A DNA stretch of 64,000 nucleotides from Epiperipatus broadwayi (lineage: Eukaryota; Onychophora; Udeonychophora; Euonychophora; Peripatidae), in assembly GCA_028023455.1 (NCBI GenBank), contig JAQFVV010006270.1:3932834-3996833 (forward strand), read 5' to 3'. The notes below the pieces were generated by a model. The model was not told where the DNA came from. It made no database searches and saw nothing but the letters and a program-made list of their open reading frames with translations. The translations under genes were made by a program, and so were the position numbers. Shown here one piece after another: positions 12,340-24,022 of the stretch (position 1 is the stretch's first letter; each line of letters starts with the position of its first letter).

Positions 12340-12684
12340 TTCCTATATATATAAAATCAAAATTACCCCAAATTCACAAGTCAACCAACCAGACTAACCA
12401 AAAAATTAACTCTAAAACGCAACCAATGGTTTCATTGCTACAAACAGACTTCTCAAGTGTAAAGAACTACAAAATAACAATACATTTAAATTGAACATTA
12501 CTGACAATTCCATTTACCTTCCATATAGCCTTAATATTAAAAGAACTTTTAAGTAAGTTAAGTGCTTCAGAATCATAAATTTTTAATAAGAAGACAACCT
12601 TAGCTTCATCAAAATTAATAGTGTGGCCAATATCTTTTTCATGAATATATAAAGCAAAATTAAGATATTTATTTCTAATCTTAC
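12340..12684 (-). mobile_element. PLE 3' part, left arm (GIY-YIG end)
   Basis: The minus-strand frame encodes SKIRNKYLNFALYIHEKD, then GHTINFDEAKVVFLLKIYD and ALNLLKSSFNIK, resembling the C-terminal end of PLE proteins. The right arm (17330-17540, +) encodes the same order. Residues read upstream of 12684 in the same open frame are LTR sequence, not PLE, because the Gypsy LTR ends here. The 3' untranslated part (12340-12466) matches 17560-17725 in reverse complement. Confidence 0.7.
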
Positions 12685-13238
12685 TGTTCTGAATTGCAAA
12701 TTTCAGCCTCAAACCAATAGTGATATCAATAAATGCTATTGCACATAGATAAACATAGTTAATACTGAACTGGTTGGGTCCGAATGAATGTCTCACTTCT
12801 GGCTATATTATATTAACTTGCCTCGTGAGTTCTAATCAAGACTTACAGTTATACTGGACAGTTTACTCTAGTCTGCCATAGTTGTAGCAGTTTCCAGTCC
12901 TATCATGGACTTGCTTCACTACATAGATGTATCGGTAATGACAACAGTAGAAACACAGCAACTGAAAGTGGTTTCAATTGAGAACATGTTCAATCATTCA
13001 AGTTATATAGCTGTAATCTCTCTATCTGGCTTGCCTCCAAAAAGGCTATTTATTGCCAGATCCCCTACCTTACTGGCAGCAATCAGATTCAGAGAGCATC
13101 ATTGCCTAATGACCATACTAACCAATGGTAAGATTTTATTCATATGTTTACCCATCGGTTAGCAGCAATGAGTGCTCAATCCGATTAGATAAGGAAGAAA
13201 TACTAGTCCACTTCTGAAAAGCAAGGTCAAATATGACA
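12685..13238 (-). repeat. 3' LTR of the nested Gypsy element
   Basis: On the minus strand it starts TGTCATATTTGACCTTGC right after the polypurine tract and ends near TTCAGAACA. It aligns along its length with 15579-16182, including CCAGTCCTATCATGGACTT and CCTACCTTACTGGCA. The exact 3' end is uncertain by a few bases, and no convincing target duplication was found. Confidence 0.82.
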
Positions 13239-13250
13239 TCCCTCCCCTTG
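13239..13250 (-). promoter_or_regulatory. Polypurine tract
   Basis: The minus strand reads AAGGGGAGGGA immediately before the LTR start TGTCATAT. In Ty3/Gypsy elements this RNase-H-resistant tract primes plus-strand DNA synthesis. Position, orientation and composition all fit. Confidence 0.85.
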
Positions 13251-13408
13251 GCTAAATTTAGCCCTGGAAAATGTGGTCATCAAGATGAACTGGACGTGTT
13301 GTGTGCTTTGTTGGTTCCTTAGGTTTATTGCTGTTCTTGTCTTGTTCATCCTTATTAGATTTGTCCTTGGTTGTTTGCTTGGGTTATTAGTTTTTGTTTT
13401 GGTGGTCA

Positions 13409-13740
13409 TCATCTTGCTGTACTTGTTTCTGTGTGATTCAGTCTCAGTTGGTTCAAGTGGTGGTGATGTTGATAACCATCTGTTGTTTGAACTACTACAA
13501 TGTAGAATCCTTTCAGTTGTGTAACCACTTCTAGTATCCATATTGTGGATCCAGAGTGCATTCTACATAGCACCTGAGTACCTATTTGTACTTTCATCTT
13601 GGTATTTTCCTTTTCTACATATTTGGAATCAGGTTTCAGGGCTGACAGGTTAGTTCGCAAATATTTATTGAATAGCAGTTCTGCTGGAGTCTTTCCTATT
13701 GCTGTACTTGATGTGGAATACTATGCTAGCAGTGTTCTGA
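13409..13740 (-). pseudogene. Gypsy integrase C-terminal tail
   Basis: Minus-strand translation gives GKTPAELLFNKYLRTNLSAL, KPDSKYVEKE and then QVLCRMHSGSTIWILEVVTQ ending in HLNQLRLN. This is the usual C-terminal layout of Gypsy integrase: a TPAELL motif, then a small beta-barrel region closing with an H-x-x-Q-L-R motif. The catalytic core upstream is missing. The lower part is open (13409-13660). Confidence 0.8.
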
Positions 13741-13798
13741 CAATCCAGGTGTTCCAGCTTCCTGTATCCATTTTTAAAATCAGCTTTTTATTGAAGAC

Positions 13799-14150
13799 TT
13801 ATGAGTAATCAGATTGTAATTTAATTAATATTGTGACCTGGTTCATCTTTGTCACTGCAAAGCCTAAGTGAGTGAACCAGTTATGGCCTAATAAGTTGCT
13901 ATGATTACCTGATGCCACCACCAGTGATAGGCATATAGTCTTGTTAGGCATAGTAATTTTAACTAATGTTGGCCCATCAGTTTTGTATATTGCCCTGATA
14001 GTCTGAGATTGACTTGTTTCTAGGATGCAGTTTATATTCATTATTCTTATAATGATAGCCCAGGTCTTTTTTTGAAATAATAGATACTGCAGACCCTGTA
14101 CCCAGTTCCACTGTAACTGGCATATCATTAATTATAATACTGTGTATAAA
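13799..14150 (-). pseudogene. Gypsy aspartic protease region, active site altered
   Basis: Translation gives VELGTGSAVSII and, further on, SNLLGHNWFTHLG, matching the active-site loop and the ILGxxW-type C-terminal motif of retroelement proteases. The catalytic D-T/S-G triad reads G-T-G here (14094-14102 on the + strand), so the essential aspartate is lost. A frameshift separates the active-site loop from the open frame at 13799-14128. Confidence 0.8.
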
Positions 14151-14175
14151 TCCTGACTGAGGCTTTTAATACGAT

Positions 14176-14382
14176 TTATACAGGCAACTTGTTTATTTTT
14201 CTTATACTTGCCGTTGCTGTTTTTAGGAATGGTTTTTTTCCATTCTCATATTGGCTGTCTGTCTTTTTAATTTTAAACAAGCAGCCTTTATATGTCAGAT
14301 CTGCTTGCAAAATGTACATCGTATAGTGGTGTGGGCATTCTGAATGTGTATGTCTTTGCTCATTGCATCTATAGCAACGCAT
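14176..14382 (-). pseudogene. Gag zinc knuckle (nucleocapsid)
   Basis: The frame opens with MRCYRCNEQRHTHSEC, an intact C-X2-C-X4-H-X4-C knuckle (Cys3, Cys6, His11, Cys16) as used by retroelement nucleocapsids to bind RNA. The rest of the 68 codons is K-rich. It follows the capsid-like frame, as expected for gag. Confidence 0.82.
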
Positions 14383-14385
14383 TAA

Positions 14386-15077
14386 TTATTTGATGCTGAA
14401 TAATCTGAGATATCCAGTGTTATGCTCAATTTTTTGGACATCACAGTAATTTTTTTTTAATGAGTTTGTCTGACTAGCTATTGATTCTGCTAGTACTGCT
14501 TGGACTATAACTATTTCAAAATCTACATCCGGCATCATCAGCATTTTAAGTTTTAAATTGTGATCATTTATGCCACAAATAAAATGATCATGAAGTACTT
14601 CACTCAAGAAATCTTTGAATTTGCACTTTAATGCCAATGATCTGATTCTTGTTGTGAACACGCTAGCTTTTTCCCTCAGTTCTTGCATGTAAAAGTTGAA
14701 ATAAATATCTCTGTATTATTTTGAGGGAAAATAATCTGTGAGGGTTGTTAATGTTTTGTCAAAATCTAGGTCAGCTAGTGTTTCTGCCATAGATTGCGAC
14801 TTGAGTATTTCTTAAGTTTGAGGACTTATTGTGGTCATTAATGTGACTAATTTTACCTCAGACTTCTTGATCTGATTAGGCTTGTAGGTGAAATATTAAT
14901 CGCCATGTATCTTGTAAGTTTGAGGACTTATTGTGGTCATTAACGTGACTAATTTTACCACAGGCTTCTTGATCTGATTAGGCTTGTAGGTGAAATATTA
15001 ATCGCCCCTTATAGTTTGACCAGCCCTCAGTATAGGCTGGATCAAAAGTTTCCATCGAGCCAATAGAATTAGCCATT
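14386..15077 (-). pseudogene. Gypsy gag (capsid-like) fragment
   Basis: A start near 15077 reads MANSIGSMETFDPAYTEGW, resembling the N terminus of Gypsy gag. The 100-codon frame at 14386-14688 has FTTRIRSLALKCKF followed by HDHFICGINDHNLKLKML, a capsid motif typical of Ty3/Gypsy gag. A 102-bp tandem duplication (14814-15003) and stops lie between them, so the gene is broken. Confidence 0.78.
14814..15003. repeat. 102-bp tandem duplication in the gag region
   Basis: AAGTTTGAGGACTTATTGTG starts at 14814 and again at 14916, and both units run through GATTAGGCTTGTAGGTGAAA. The period is a multiple of three. Only a few substitutions separate the units. Confidence 0.85.
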
Positions 15078-15089
15078 TTTTAATTTTCC

Positions 15090-15195
15090 CTTGTTTCTTC
15101 ATAAGAGAAACAAAGTACCGATCTTTATTTTTGTGAGGTAATTTTTCCTAGTTTCTTCATAAGAAAAACAAAGTACCCATTTTTATTTTTGCAAG
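15090..15195. repeat. Short tandem duplication in the Gypsy 5' UTR
   Basis: GTTTCTTCATAAG followed by AAACAAAGTACC occurs at 15093 and again at 15151, giving a period of about 58 bp. Confidence 0.75.
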
Positions 15196-15578
15196 TTACC
15201 ACCATAATTTAAAATTTTGATAGCTACTGTTTGTAACTGTCCCAATGAAGCTTTTAATCTACTAGGTGAGCTTCCATCACTATTATGAGTTAAGCACTCA
15301 TGATTGGCTTATGATTTTAATTGACACGACTATTAGGTTTGTGGTCAATTTTTCTTATGAATCTGCTAAATCTTTTTATTTGGGCAGACCTAACTGATAG
15401 AATTTTATCACTAATTTGTAAGTACAATGAGTTTATTTTCTCTACATTCATGTATTTTTTCCATTGTCGAATCTGATTTTTATTCAGGCATAATAGTGAT
15501 TTTAATACGATGAATGTATTTTTCCAGTTGTGGGAAAAAAATATTTTTATGCTGTTGATTGTGCTTAATCTGTTGTGT

Positions 15579-16182
15579 TGGTCTGAACTACATGTTTCAG
15601 GTTCAAACCAACAGTTATATCAATAAATATAATTATACATAGATAAATGTAGTTAATACTGAGCTGGTCATGCCCAAATGATTCTCACTTCTAGTTGTAT
15701 ATTTAGCTTGCCTCGCGAGTTCTAGTCAAGACTCTTCTGACTGTACTGGACAACTTGCCTAGAGTCAGCTGTAATCTTAGCAGCTTCCAGTCCTATCATG
15801 GACTTACCTCACTGCGTAGACGTACTGATAATGACTATTCACTGTTGGAAGTGATTTCAATTGAGAGCACGTTCAGTTGTTCAGGTTAAGCAGATGTTCT
15901 CTCTCTCGCCTCCAAAAAGGCCAACTATTTATTGCCATATCCCTACCTTACTGGCAACAATTGGATTCAGAGAGCATCATTGCCTAGTGACCCATACTAA
16001 CCAATGATAGAATTTTATACATGTTTACACTTTGGCCATACTTATGTTTTACCCTTTGGCTATGCTTATACATTGGTTAGCCACATGTTTACACATTGGT
16101 TAGTGGCAATGAGTGCTCAATCCAATTAGATAAAGAAGGAATCTGGACTAGTCCACTTCTGAAGGCAAGACCAGATATGACA
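15579..16182 (-). repeat. 5' LTR of the nested Gypsy element
   Basis: This is the partner of 12685-13238. On the minus strand it starts TGTCATATCTGGTCTTGC. It is about 50 bp longer because of a locally repeated TTTACAC...TTGGCC/TATGCTTA stretch at about 16020-16100. The boundary with PLE sequence lies at 16182/16183. Confidence 0.82.
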
Positions 16183-16699
16183 CATTTTTATGTCCCTTTA
16201 GTGTTTAGTTTAAGCTCAAACTATTCTGAACTATATATACCTTCTTACAAAAGCATGGGATAATATACAATATTCCAGGAATAGTCTATCAAAAATTTCC
16301 TTTGTATTATTTAAAATTATTCAAAATAATACTCCTTTTCCAAGCAATTTTCTTATTTCCAAATAAATTATGATTTTTACATATGACTTTATAAGAAGAC
16401 AACTTAAATGGCAAAGAAATAAAATCTTTTTCTTTATCCTTTACATCATTATAAATATTATTACTATTAAATAAAATACTTTTAACAAATTTATCAGAGT
16501 AGCCAACATTCAAATAATCTTCATAAAATTGAGTTTTTTGAAACAGAGCTACCCCATTAGAATTATTTAATCTCTTATTTTGATAACAATAATTTCTTAA
16601 AGCAGCTACTTTATGAAATACAGATTGATAGCTATCAGGTTTAATTATAGACCTTAACTCTTTACTCTTAACATAATGACTATATACCAAACAATTATT
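16183..16699 (-). mobile_element. PLE 5' part, left arm
   Basis: The open frame 16307-16690 encodes MVYSHYVKSKELRSIIKP, later DYLNVGYSDKFVKSILF and SLPFKLSSYKVICK. The signal continues past the stop (FDRLFLEYCI) to the LTR junction. The same sequence is present in reverse complement at 16813-17250. It is the region upstream of the GIY-YIG domain. Recognition of the family rests mainly on the downstream part. Confidence 0.68.
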
Positions 16700-16812
16700 C
16701 TTTACATTTTAATTTTCTTTCGTACATCCTACTATAGAAATTTGACCTATTTATTCTAAACTGCCTTATGAAAAAATTTAAAAATGAATAATTTAAAAAT
16801 TTACTAATTTAA

Positions 16813-17725
16813 AATTGAATAATTGTTTGGTATATAGTCATTATGTTAAAAGTAAAGAGTTACGGTCTATAATTAAATCTGATAATTATCAATCTGCATC
16901 TTATAAAATAGCTGCTTTAAGAAATTATTGCTATAGAAATAAGAGATTAAATAATTCTAATGGGATATAGCTTTGTTTTAAAAAGCTCAATTTTATAAAG
17001 ATTATTTTAGTGTTGGCTAATCTGATTAAATTTGTTAAAAGTATTTTATTTAATATTTGTAATTATGGAAAGAATAAAAAAAATATGATTTTATTTCTTT
17101 GCCATTTAAATTGTCTTCTTATAAAATTGAATGTAAAAATAGTAATTTGTTTGGAAATAAATAAAAAATTGCTTGGAAAGGGGGTATTACTTTGAATAAT
17201 TTATTAAATAATACAACAACTTTTTGATAGACAGACTATTCCTGGAGTAGTGAATATTATCCCTTGTTTTTGTAAAAAGGTATATATATATATATCAGAG
17301 TACTTTTAGGTTAAATGACAAAATAAAGGTACACAAAAGTAGGATTAGAAATAAATATCTTAATTCAGCTTTATATATCCATAAAAAAGATAATTTTGAT
17401 AAAGCTAAGGTTGTCTTCTTTGAGAGAAATGAAATAAAAAGAATTAAAGAATCTTTATTATTAAAAATTTACGATACTGACACAATTAAGTTATTTAAAA
17501 GTTTTTTTAATATTAAGAGTATGGGATGTAAATGGAATTATGGATAATGTTTACTTTAAATATGCTATTTTGTAGTTCTTTACACTTGAGAAGCCTGCAT
17601 GTACCAGTGAAACCATTGGTTGTGTTTTAGAGCTTATTTTTTGGCTAGTATGATTGAGTTGTGAATTTGGGATAATTTTGCATTATTTATTGACTAGTTT
17701 AGCTTTATGCTTTTAATATATATAT
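16813..17725 (+). mobile_element. PLE copy, right arm (uninterrupted)
   Basis: Head-to-head with the left arm, about 115 bp apart. AATTGTTTGGTATATAGTCA at 16822 is the inverted counterpart of 16675-16694. It runs without the Gypsy insertion through FISLPFKLSSYK, FGNK and LYIHKKDNFDKAKVVFF to a 3' untranslated part, ending in (TA)n near 17725. It is the reference showing where the Gypsy element entered the left arm. It carries more stops than the left arm. Confidence 0.7.
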
Positions 17726-17729
17726 ATAT

Positions 17730-17880
17730 ATATAAGGAAATCATGAATGTATGGAGTAATCCATTTAAATCAACTTAATTAGAAAGCAATTAACCTGGAG
17801 CAACTGCCCTAGGCCAAGAGTCAAAGTAAACTGACAGACAGATATATCCAAAAGGAGAATGCACTTTTAAATGCCCCTCT
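17730..17880. other. Unmatched insert in the right arm
   Basis: About 150 bp with no counterpart in the left arm, lying between TATATATA runs. It includes AGCAACTGCCCTAGGCCAAG and GTAAACTGACAGACAG. It may be a further small insertion. No family is recognised. Confidence 0.4.
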
Positions 17881-17939
17881 AGGTCTAATATATATATACA
17901 CACAAACATATATAATTGGAAGTTAAATTTAGTATCTCT

Positions 17940-18095
17940 GAAAAATAATGTGGGTATGAATATGCCTTACTTGAAAAAGTATATGTCTTACTTGTAAAGT
18001 GTATGTTCCATATGTACTTATAGTAAGAAAGGTTGGTTTGACTTCTGGCTGATGAATGATTATGATAGGATTGAGCTAAAAGTGAATGCGCTGCT
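17940..18095. repeat. Right outer arm of the 5.9-kb inverted repeat
   Basis: Reverse complement of about 12184-12330, with the pairing GGATTGAGCTAAAAGTGAAT against ATTCACCTTTAGCTCAATCC. Divergence is clear but the order of landmarks is kept. Confidence 0.7.
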
Positions 18096-18099
18096 AACA

Positions 18100-21000
18100 G
18101 CAAGAACTTACAATGTTCAATATAATACATTAAATTGTTCAATTTGTGCATAAGCTATTTATAATTTTATTCTACAAAGTTCTTATGAGTAAATAAGCAA
18201 TTATTTTATCTAGCTTGAAAGGCTGATATTTGAAGGTAATACGAAGTTCTTATATATTTAAATATTCTCACTTGAATACACATTCTTAAACTGCTTCTCC
18301 ATCTTTCTAGAAAAACCATTTTTAAGCATATTTTCTTTTTTTGGACTCAGTTATCCACAAGTTGAATACACTGTATCATTTACATAAATATGGTGTGGTA
18401 TTTGGTAATATTTAAAAAGCTAAAAAAAAAAAGTAAAATTTGAAAATCGTCAATGCATGCAATTTAGTTGTTTTTTTTTTTAGTATAATTTATTTTTGAT
18501 ACGTATAATGAAAGTTATTTGTGTTGATATTATCTATTTAATTTAAGTTAAAATTGGAAAGAATGTAAGTGCGTACAGATTGTTTATCCAGATAAATAAA
18601 AAAAGACATTACGCTAATTAAAGATGGCGGAAAGAATGTATAAAAAAAAAGAACTTTGTATCTAAAAATAAATATGCAGAATTACCAACTTATATCCCAA
18701 TAACAAAAACAAAAGAAACAAATGCACAGAAATCTCAAAACTGGTCGAGACTATATAAAAAAGAAAATAGCTTCGGAAAAGGTCTTGCTCTATTGGCTGG
18801 TCTTAGGTAAAGCTATCCAGGACCACTTTATACTGAACTAATTCATCATGTGGAGGGGAAATCGAAGCATTTGTGGACATTTTATTTCATCATAAAGAGG
18901 TCACTCCAAAAAGCTTTTAAGTTCAGTCTTACTATGGACCAGGAACATCAAAATGTTGTCAGACTAAACTCACAATGAGCTCTTTCACCCCAAGAAAAAC
19001 TATGCATGGTATAATCAATGATCTACCTAAACTCACTAAGCTTGCTGGTAAGTTAATATTCCTATCCTAATTTTTGTCTAATTAAAATGTTTGCAAACTA
19101 AACTTAAAACTAGAAGCTTATAATACCAATAGAAACATTCATTCTGTTTTTATTCGAGGAAGTGTTTCATTTATGGCCTTAAAGAAGAAACTTAAAGAGA
19201 TATGAAATATGTAAATTAATCATGTGAATTATTTATCAATGATATTATCTGGATGAGTGTATATATGTGATTTTCAATTTATTAGTAAATTTACAATTTA
19301 TTGTTTAAATATTTTAATTTGATTTTAATAAAATATTTAACATTAATATCAACTTTTCATTGTACGTTCTTAATTTTATTTTGTTAGATTTTATTATGAA
19401 GTTTAAGAAATGTATAAATTACCTTTGCCAATATACTTGTTTAATAATTAAGCCTGAGAAAATTCATATAACATTAATTGACAAGAAAACTTAATTCCCA
19501 ATCTTTTTAGTTATTTGCTTCTTAATTTATGATGTGCAACATGGCGAAAGTTAGCGAGTCTACAGACTTTGGCACCCTCTTAAACAAATTAAAACTCTGC
19601 CAGAAAATCGTAATAATAAATAAATATTAGGTCAGTTAATCAGGAAAAATAACTATGTTCTTGAAATGTCTGAACTCATACATGAGTGTAATATTCTTTT
19701 TCTATAGTTTGATTAACTTGCATTTTCTAGTGCATAATAGAAGGCCTAAATCCATCGTGAATGTTGCAACATATACATAATAATGCCAAGTGATTCTTTC
19801 ACAGTTCTCACTGAAATAATTATAAGATGCCCTACATATCAACACTGTAATCCTGCCTCTAAAGAAGTAAAAAACATGGCAATACAACTCATTCTCTTCT
19901 ATAACACATCTGTGTATAATTCAATTAAATCCATAAGTTTAGATTTATTTCATTGTTAACCTAGAACTTGAATCTCACCATATTAACCTTTTTAAAAGAA
20001 AAAAAAACTGTTGCTATGTAATGTTCAACTGTATATGTTTTACCTCATTTAAATAACTACTTAATTTCTTTTTATACATAATAAGTGGGATTTCTATTCA
20101 ACAAAATTTCATGTTTTTACTGCCAATCAGACTTTCATAACATGTACGTTCTTGTCTGGACTTTAATAAGTGAATTATCATATCATATCATTTCTCTTCA
20201 GCTTTGTTAAAAAGTCAAGATTCCAAATACACCCACTTTTATAACAATTTCATTGTAAATCTATTTATTGTCTCTATCAAGGCAAAAGAGCAATGTCCAA
20301 ATTCGTATTAACATAAAAGATATTGCATTAATGTGCATTAAAGCAAGTGAACATTCCTAATGAAACTGAGATATTCTGATTATTTAAATTTATCGACAGT
20401 AAAGTCTATAATCACATGGAACATTTAGATCACTTTTCTTATTTTAGGCTGACTAACAGCATTCAATATTTTTCCTTCCAAATTACTGTCCTCAAGGTCA
20501 GCTTAGATGTCGTTTCTCAGGCCTCAGATCGACGCAATCTATTTAGAAGGGCCCTACACTTTCAAATTTATAAGAAAATTTGATAATAGAAATTTTGATG
20601 TTTCAGATTATGTATTGACATGAGAAATATTTTAATAAAATTCATACTCATTCTTTGTCCTTTTATCATTACTGGTGTAAAAAATATGAAAGGCATTCAA
20701 AAAGTTATTGTAAAATAATAAATTACGACAAAGCTAAATTCAAATTCATATATCACTTGTTTTTTTGAAGGGTGAAACAAAACGAAAAAATGGAAAAGAT
20801 TCACCTTGCTAAATGATATGAGATGAAAAGAGATATGACTTTTTATCAGTGCATAATTAATTAATTTAATAGAATTATATGATTTTTCATTATATTTTCT
20901 TTCAAATATTTTAGAATACCACTAATATTTTTCCCTCAAAGCCTTGTAAAATTTCCAGCTAGTAAAATTTCCAGCTAATCTTGGCTGTCCTATATCTCCA

Positions 21001-23330
21001 TATCTTTTTAATTATTTTTATATTCTCTTCTTTAAATCTGATAATTGATCTATTTTGTAATCTAGAATGCAATAACTCGTTAGATTATTCTCCTTAGCAT
21101 AAAGTTCTCTTTCTCCTAATGTACTTTTTAACAATAATAACTTTATAGTTTTATTTCCTGTAATATAACTAATTTTATTGTTATCTGCTCATTTCAAAAT
21201 ATATTCGGACTTCCTTTGCCACTTTATACTCCTATTTTCATTTCAAAACACATGATTCTTCAACAACCATATTTTTATTTGATATGCTTGATTTTATTAG
21301 TTTAAATTAATTCATCTCACATTTTGATTCAGTTTAAAAATAATCATACCTTCTTTCTTTTATTTATTTATTCTTTATCTGCTAGTAAATTTCCTCTTTC
21401 TCACTCCCTTCTTCCCAGTTAATTAAAATTCATTTTTTTTTTTGTATGTATATTAATTTAATTAAATTTAATGTACTTAATTTCTTATTCAATTTTTTTT
21501 TTTATTTTGTTCAATTTAGTACTCAAATTAGTTGTTACATTGTGAGGGAATTTTAAAAAAAACATGAGACAAAAATTTCTCTCTCAAATAAAACCAAAAA
21601 ATATCACTGAAAAAAAATTAAGAAAGTTATAAAAAGATAATATAAATGAAAAATTCTCTTGATTATAATTGAAACTTTTTGTTACAATAATAAGTCATTT
21701 GTTTAGAATAGATATTTTCCTTTTTGAAACAAACATCTGAAAAATTGATTCTTGAGCTAATATGACATAAATAATAAAATTATATCAGCCAACAGATTTC
21801 AATATTATTAACCAATATCTCTTAGGTTAATAAAAAGGAAACAGATCAGTATTCAAATATATACTAACCCAGTATTAACAGAAAGGCAATCTATTATGAA
21901 TATAATATTTTGCTTTGATCATATCAAGAAATTTAACATTTTTTTCAGGTTGATAAAATTTAATAAATTGTTGAAATGCTTTCTCAGATATTAAGATTAG
22001 AATAAGATAAAGAAAGAAAGAACAAGTTGTTAACCTTTATCTTTTGGATAATCTCATTATTGGATATCAATTTAAAAAGATGGTTATATTGTGAAATATC
22101 CTGGGATACATTAATTAAATAGATCTTGCATGCTCTTTTGCAAAAAATTCTCATCCAAGAATAAGTTCAGCAAATCAAAAAAACTTAAGTTTTTTCCGGA
22201 TTGTTAATAATAGTAATTTTTTGATATAATTACTAATAATCTGGACCAATACAATATTGCACTATAATTAATAGCCTGGACAAATATATAACTTAGTAGA
22301 GGAAATCATTTCTTTTCTGCAATGTCATCTCCATAAAAAATTTAAATTCAAAATTGTTCACATAATTATACTAAATCATTATATCAATTGCAGATTTGAT
22401 GCTTCCCTGTGGTTCTCTTAAAGGTTGTGGTGCCCTAATTTGTAGCACATAAAGCAAACTGGGTCACCCTCTAAGTAAAATCATTATAAAATATGTACAT
22501 GTTAATTCTGTGACAGTTTCCTCTCACTGTTTCCACAGAATCAAAATAGCTATATATTCATGAAATATGATTTAACAATAAACATTACTGGCATTGTAGA
22601 CAATAATTCTCAGAACTAAATTTGCTAGAATATAAATTATATTGCATCATATACAGAATAGGTTTCCTTGAATATATAAACTAATCAACAAATTGTAATA
22701 AAGAAAAATAATTATGCAGACTACAGAAAAAACATTAATAAATTTCATCTGTTACACATTAAACACTCAATATTTATTTTTAAGAATAAAAGAAAAAAGT
22801 TCTATAAATAATAATTTAGATAAAATTATTTTCAAAAGTATTATTTAACATGAGACAGAATAATTTAAGTACTGATTTTTAAAAAAAATATTATTTTAGT
22901 ACCTAATATATATACTAACAGTTATTTTTTGTTTATTAGTGATAAAATTATTATCTATTTATTATTACAATAGACGATTTATTATAATACACTTATTTTA
23001 CAATTAATAATAGAATGATTTAAAAATTGTAGTATTTTAAAACTTAATAACTCTTAACAAAATATAATTAATTATAACTCATAAAGCTAGAGAAACTTAT
23101 TTATTTTAATGATGCAAGGCATTGGATACTTTAATAATGCCAAAACTACAGCACTTCTATAAAATCATTTCTACATATATATAAAATGGATATAAATTTT
23201 TCAAAAAAAAAAAAAATAGAATAGAATGAAATCTATCACAATAATAAAATATTATCTAGCACAATTTACCTCACTGGTGAGAATTCTAGAACTAAACTCT
23301 AGATTCTTGGATTATTTTTCTCAGAAAAAA
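18100..23330. other. A+T-rich desert, no gene recognised
   Basis: Long runs without open frames above about 60 codons. Slightly more complex sequence at 18760-19060 (with GGTCTTGCTCTATTGGCTGG) could be an old insertion but matches nothing recognisable. Simple A/T tracts are common (21430-21500). No inverted or tandem structure above about 30 bp was noticed. Confidence 0.4.
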
Positions 23331-23336
23331 AAAAAA

Positions 23337-23447
<111 letters not shown>

Positions 23448-23565
23448 TGTTTGATTAACTGAATGGATTCAATCTGTCACTAGTTTTCAAATTTCACTTG
23501 TTTTTTTTGATTAACTATCTAACTCTTCTGTAAGATTATTTCATTACACAAATATTTTTCAATAT

Positions 23566-23840
23566 ATATCATCATCATCATCATCATTTTCAACCACTGT
23601 CGATTCACAGCAGAATAAAAGTCTCTCCAAATTTAATCCATATTCTTAAATTTCTAGCCTCTTTTCTCTACAACATCTCCAAAACATCTCCTTATTTCAC
23701 TGATCCATCACTAGGACTCCAGTTTAAGATTTCAACTGTCCGTCTATTATCATCTCGTCTAGCAATATGACCAGCCCAACTCCCCTTCAATCTCTTGGAT
23801 GTCAGTAACACCTGTTTGGTCTCATCCATGTAATTTCATT
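23566..23840 (-). mobile_element. 3' end of an RTE-like LINE
   Basis: Minus-strand translation gives SKRLKGSWAGHIARRDDNRR then EILNWSP, the W-A-G-H-I-A-R motif shared by C termini of several LINE clades. The minus-strand 3' end is a (GATGAT)n tail, seen as ATCATCATC at 23568-23586. The fragment at 49075 has the same tail and 3' sequence. Confidence 0.75.
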
Positions 23841-24022
23841 TTCAATATATATGAGTGAGAGAACAAATATATAAACAAGTAAAAGACAAGCTTCCAAATC
23901 CATTCCTTAAAACCATCAAAATAATCATACCACTATTGTCAACAAAACAAATATTAAACTTTCTCTTTTTAAATATCTCAATAATAACAACAACAAATCA
24001 CTTAATTCTCCAGCTTATATAA

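Larger units (their letters stand above)
12685..16182 (-). mobile_element. Internally deleted Ty3/Gypsy element nested in a PLE
   Basis: Two direct LTR copies (15579-16182 and 12685-13238) flank gag, a CCHC knuckle, a protease and the C-terminal tail of integrase, in that order on the minus strand. Reverse transcriptase, RNase H and the integrase core are absent: the protease region is followed almost at once by an integrase-tail sequence near 13800. A polypurine tract sits against the 3' LTR. PLE sequence continues on both sides (16183 upward, 12684 downward), so the element inserted into a PLE. It cannot encode its own reverse transcription. The LTRs differ by many substitutions and a local expansion, so the insertion is old. 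Confidence 0.85.

Noticed and set aside
12685-12796. N-terminal part of the 109-codon minus frame read as the start of a GIY-YIG domain
   Set aside because: The same sequence occurs at 15579-15690 as LTR. The PLE portion starts only below 12685, and the open frame crosses the junction by chance.
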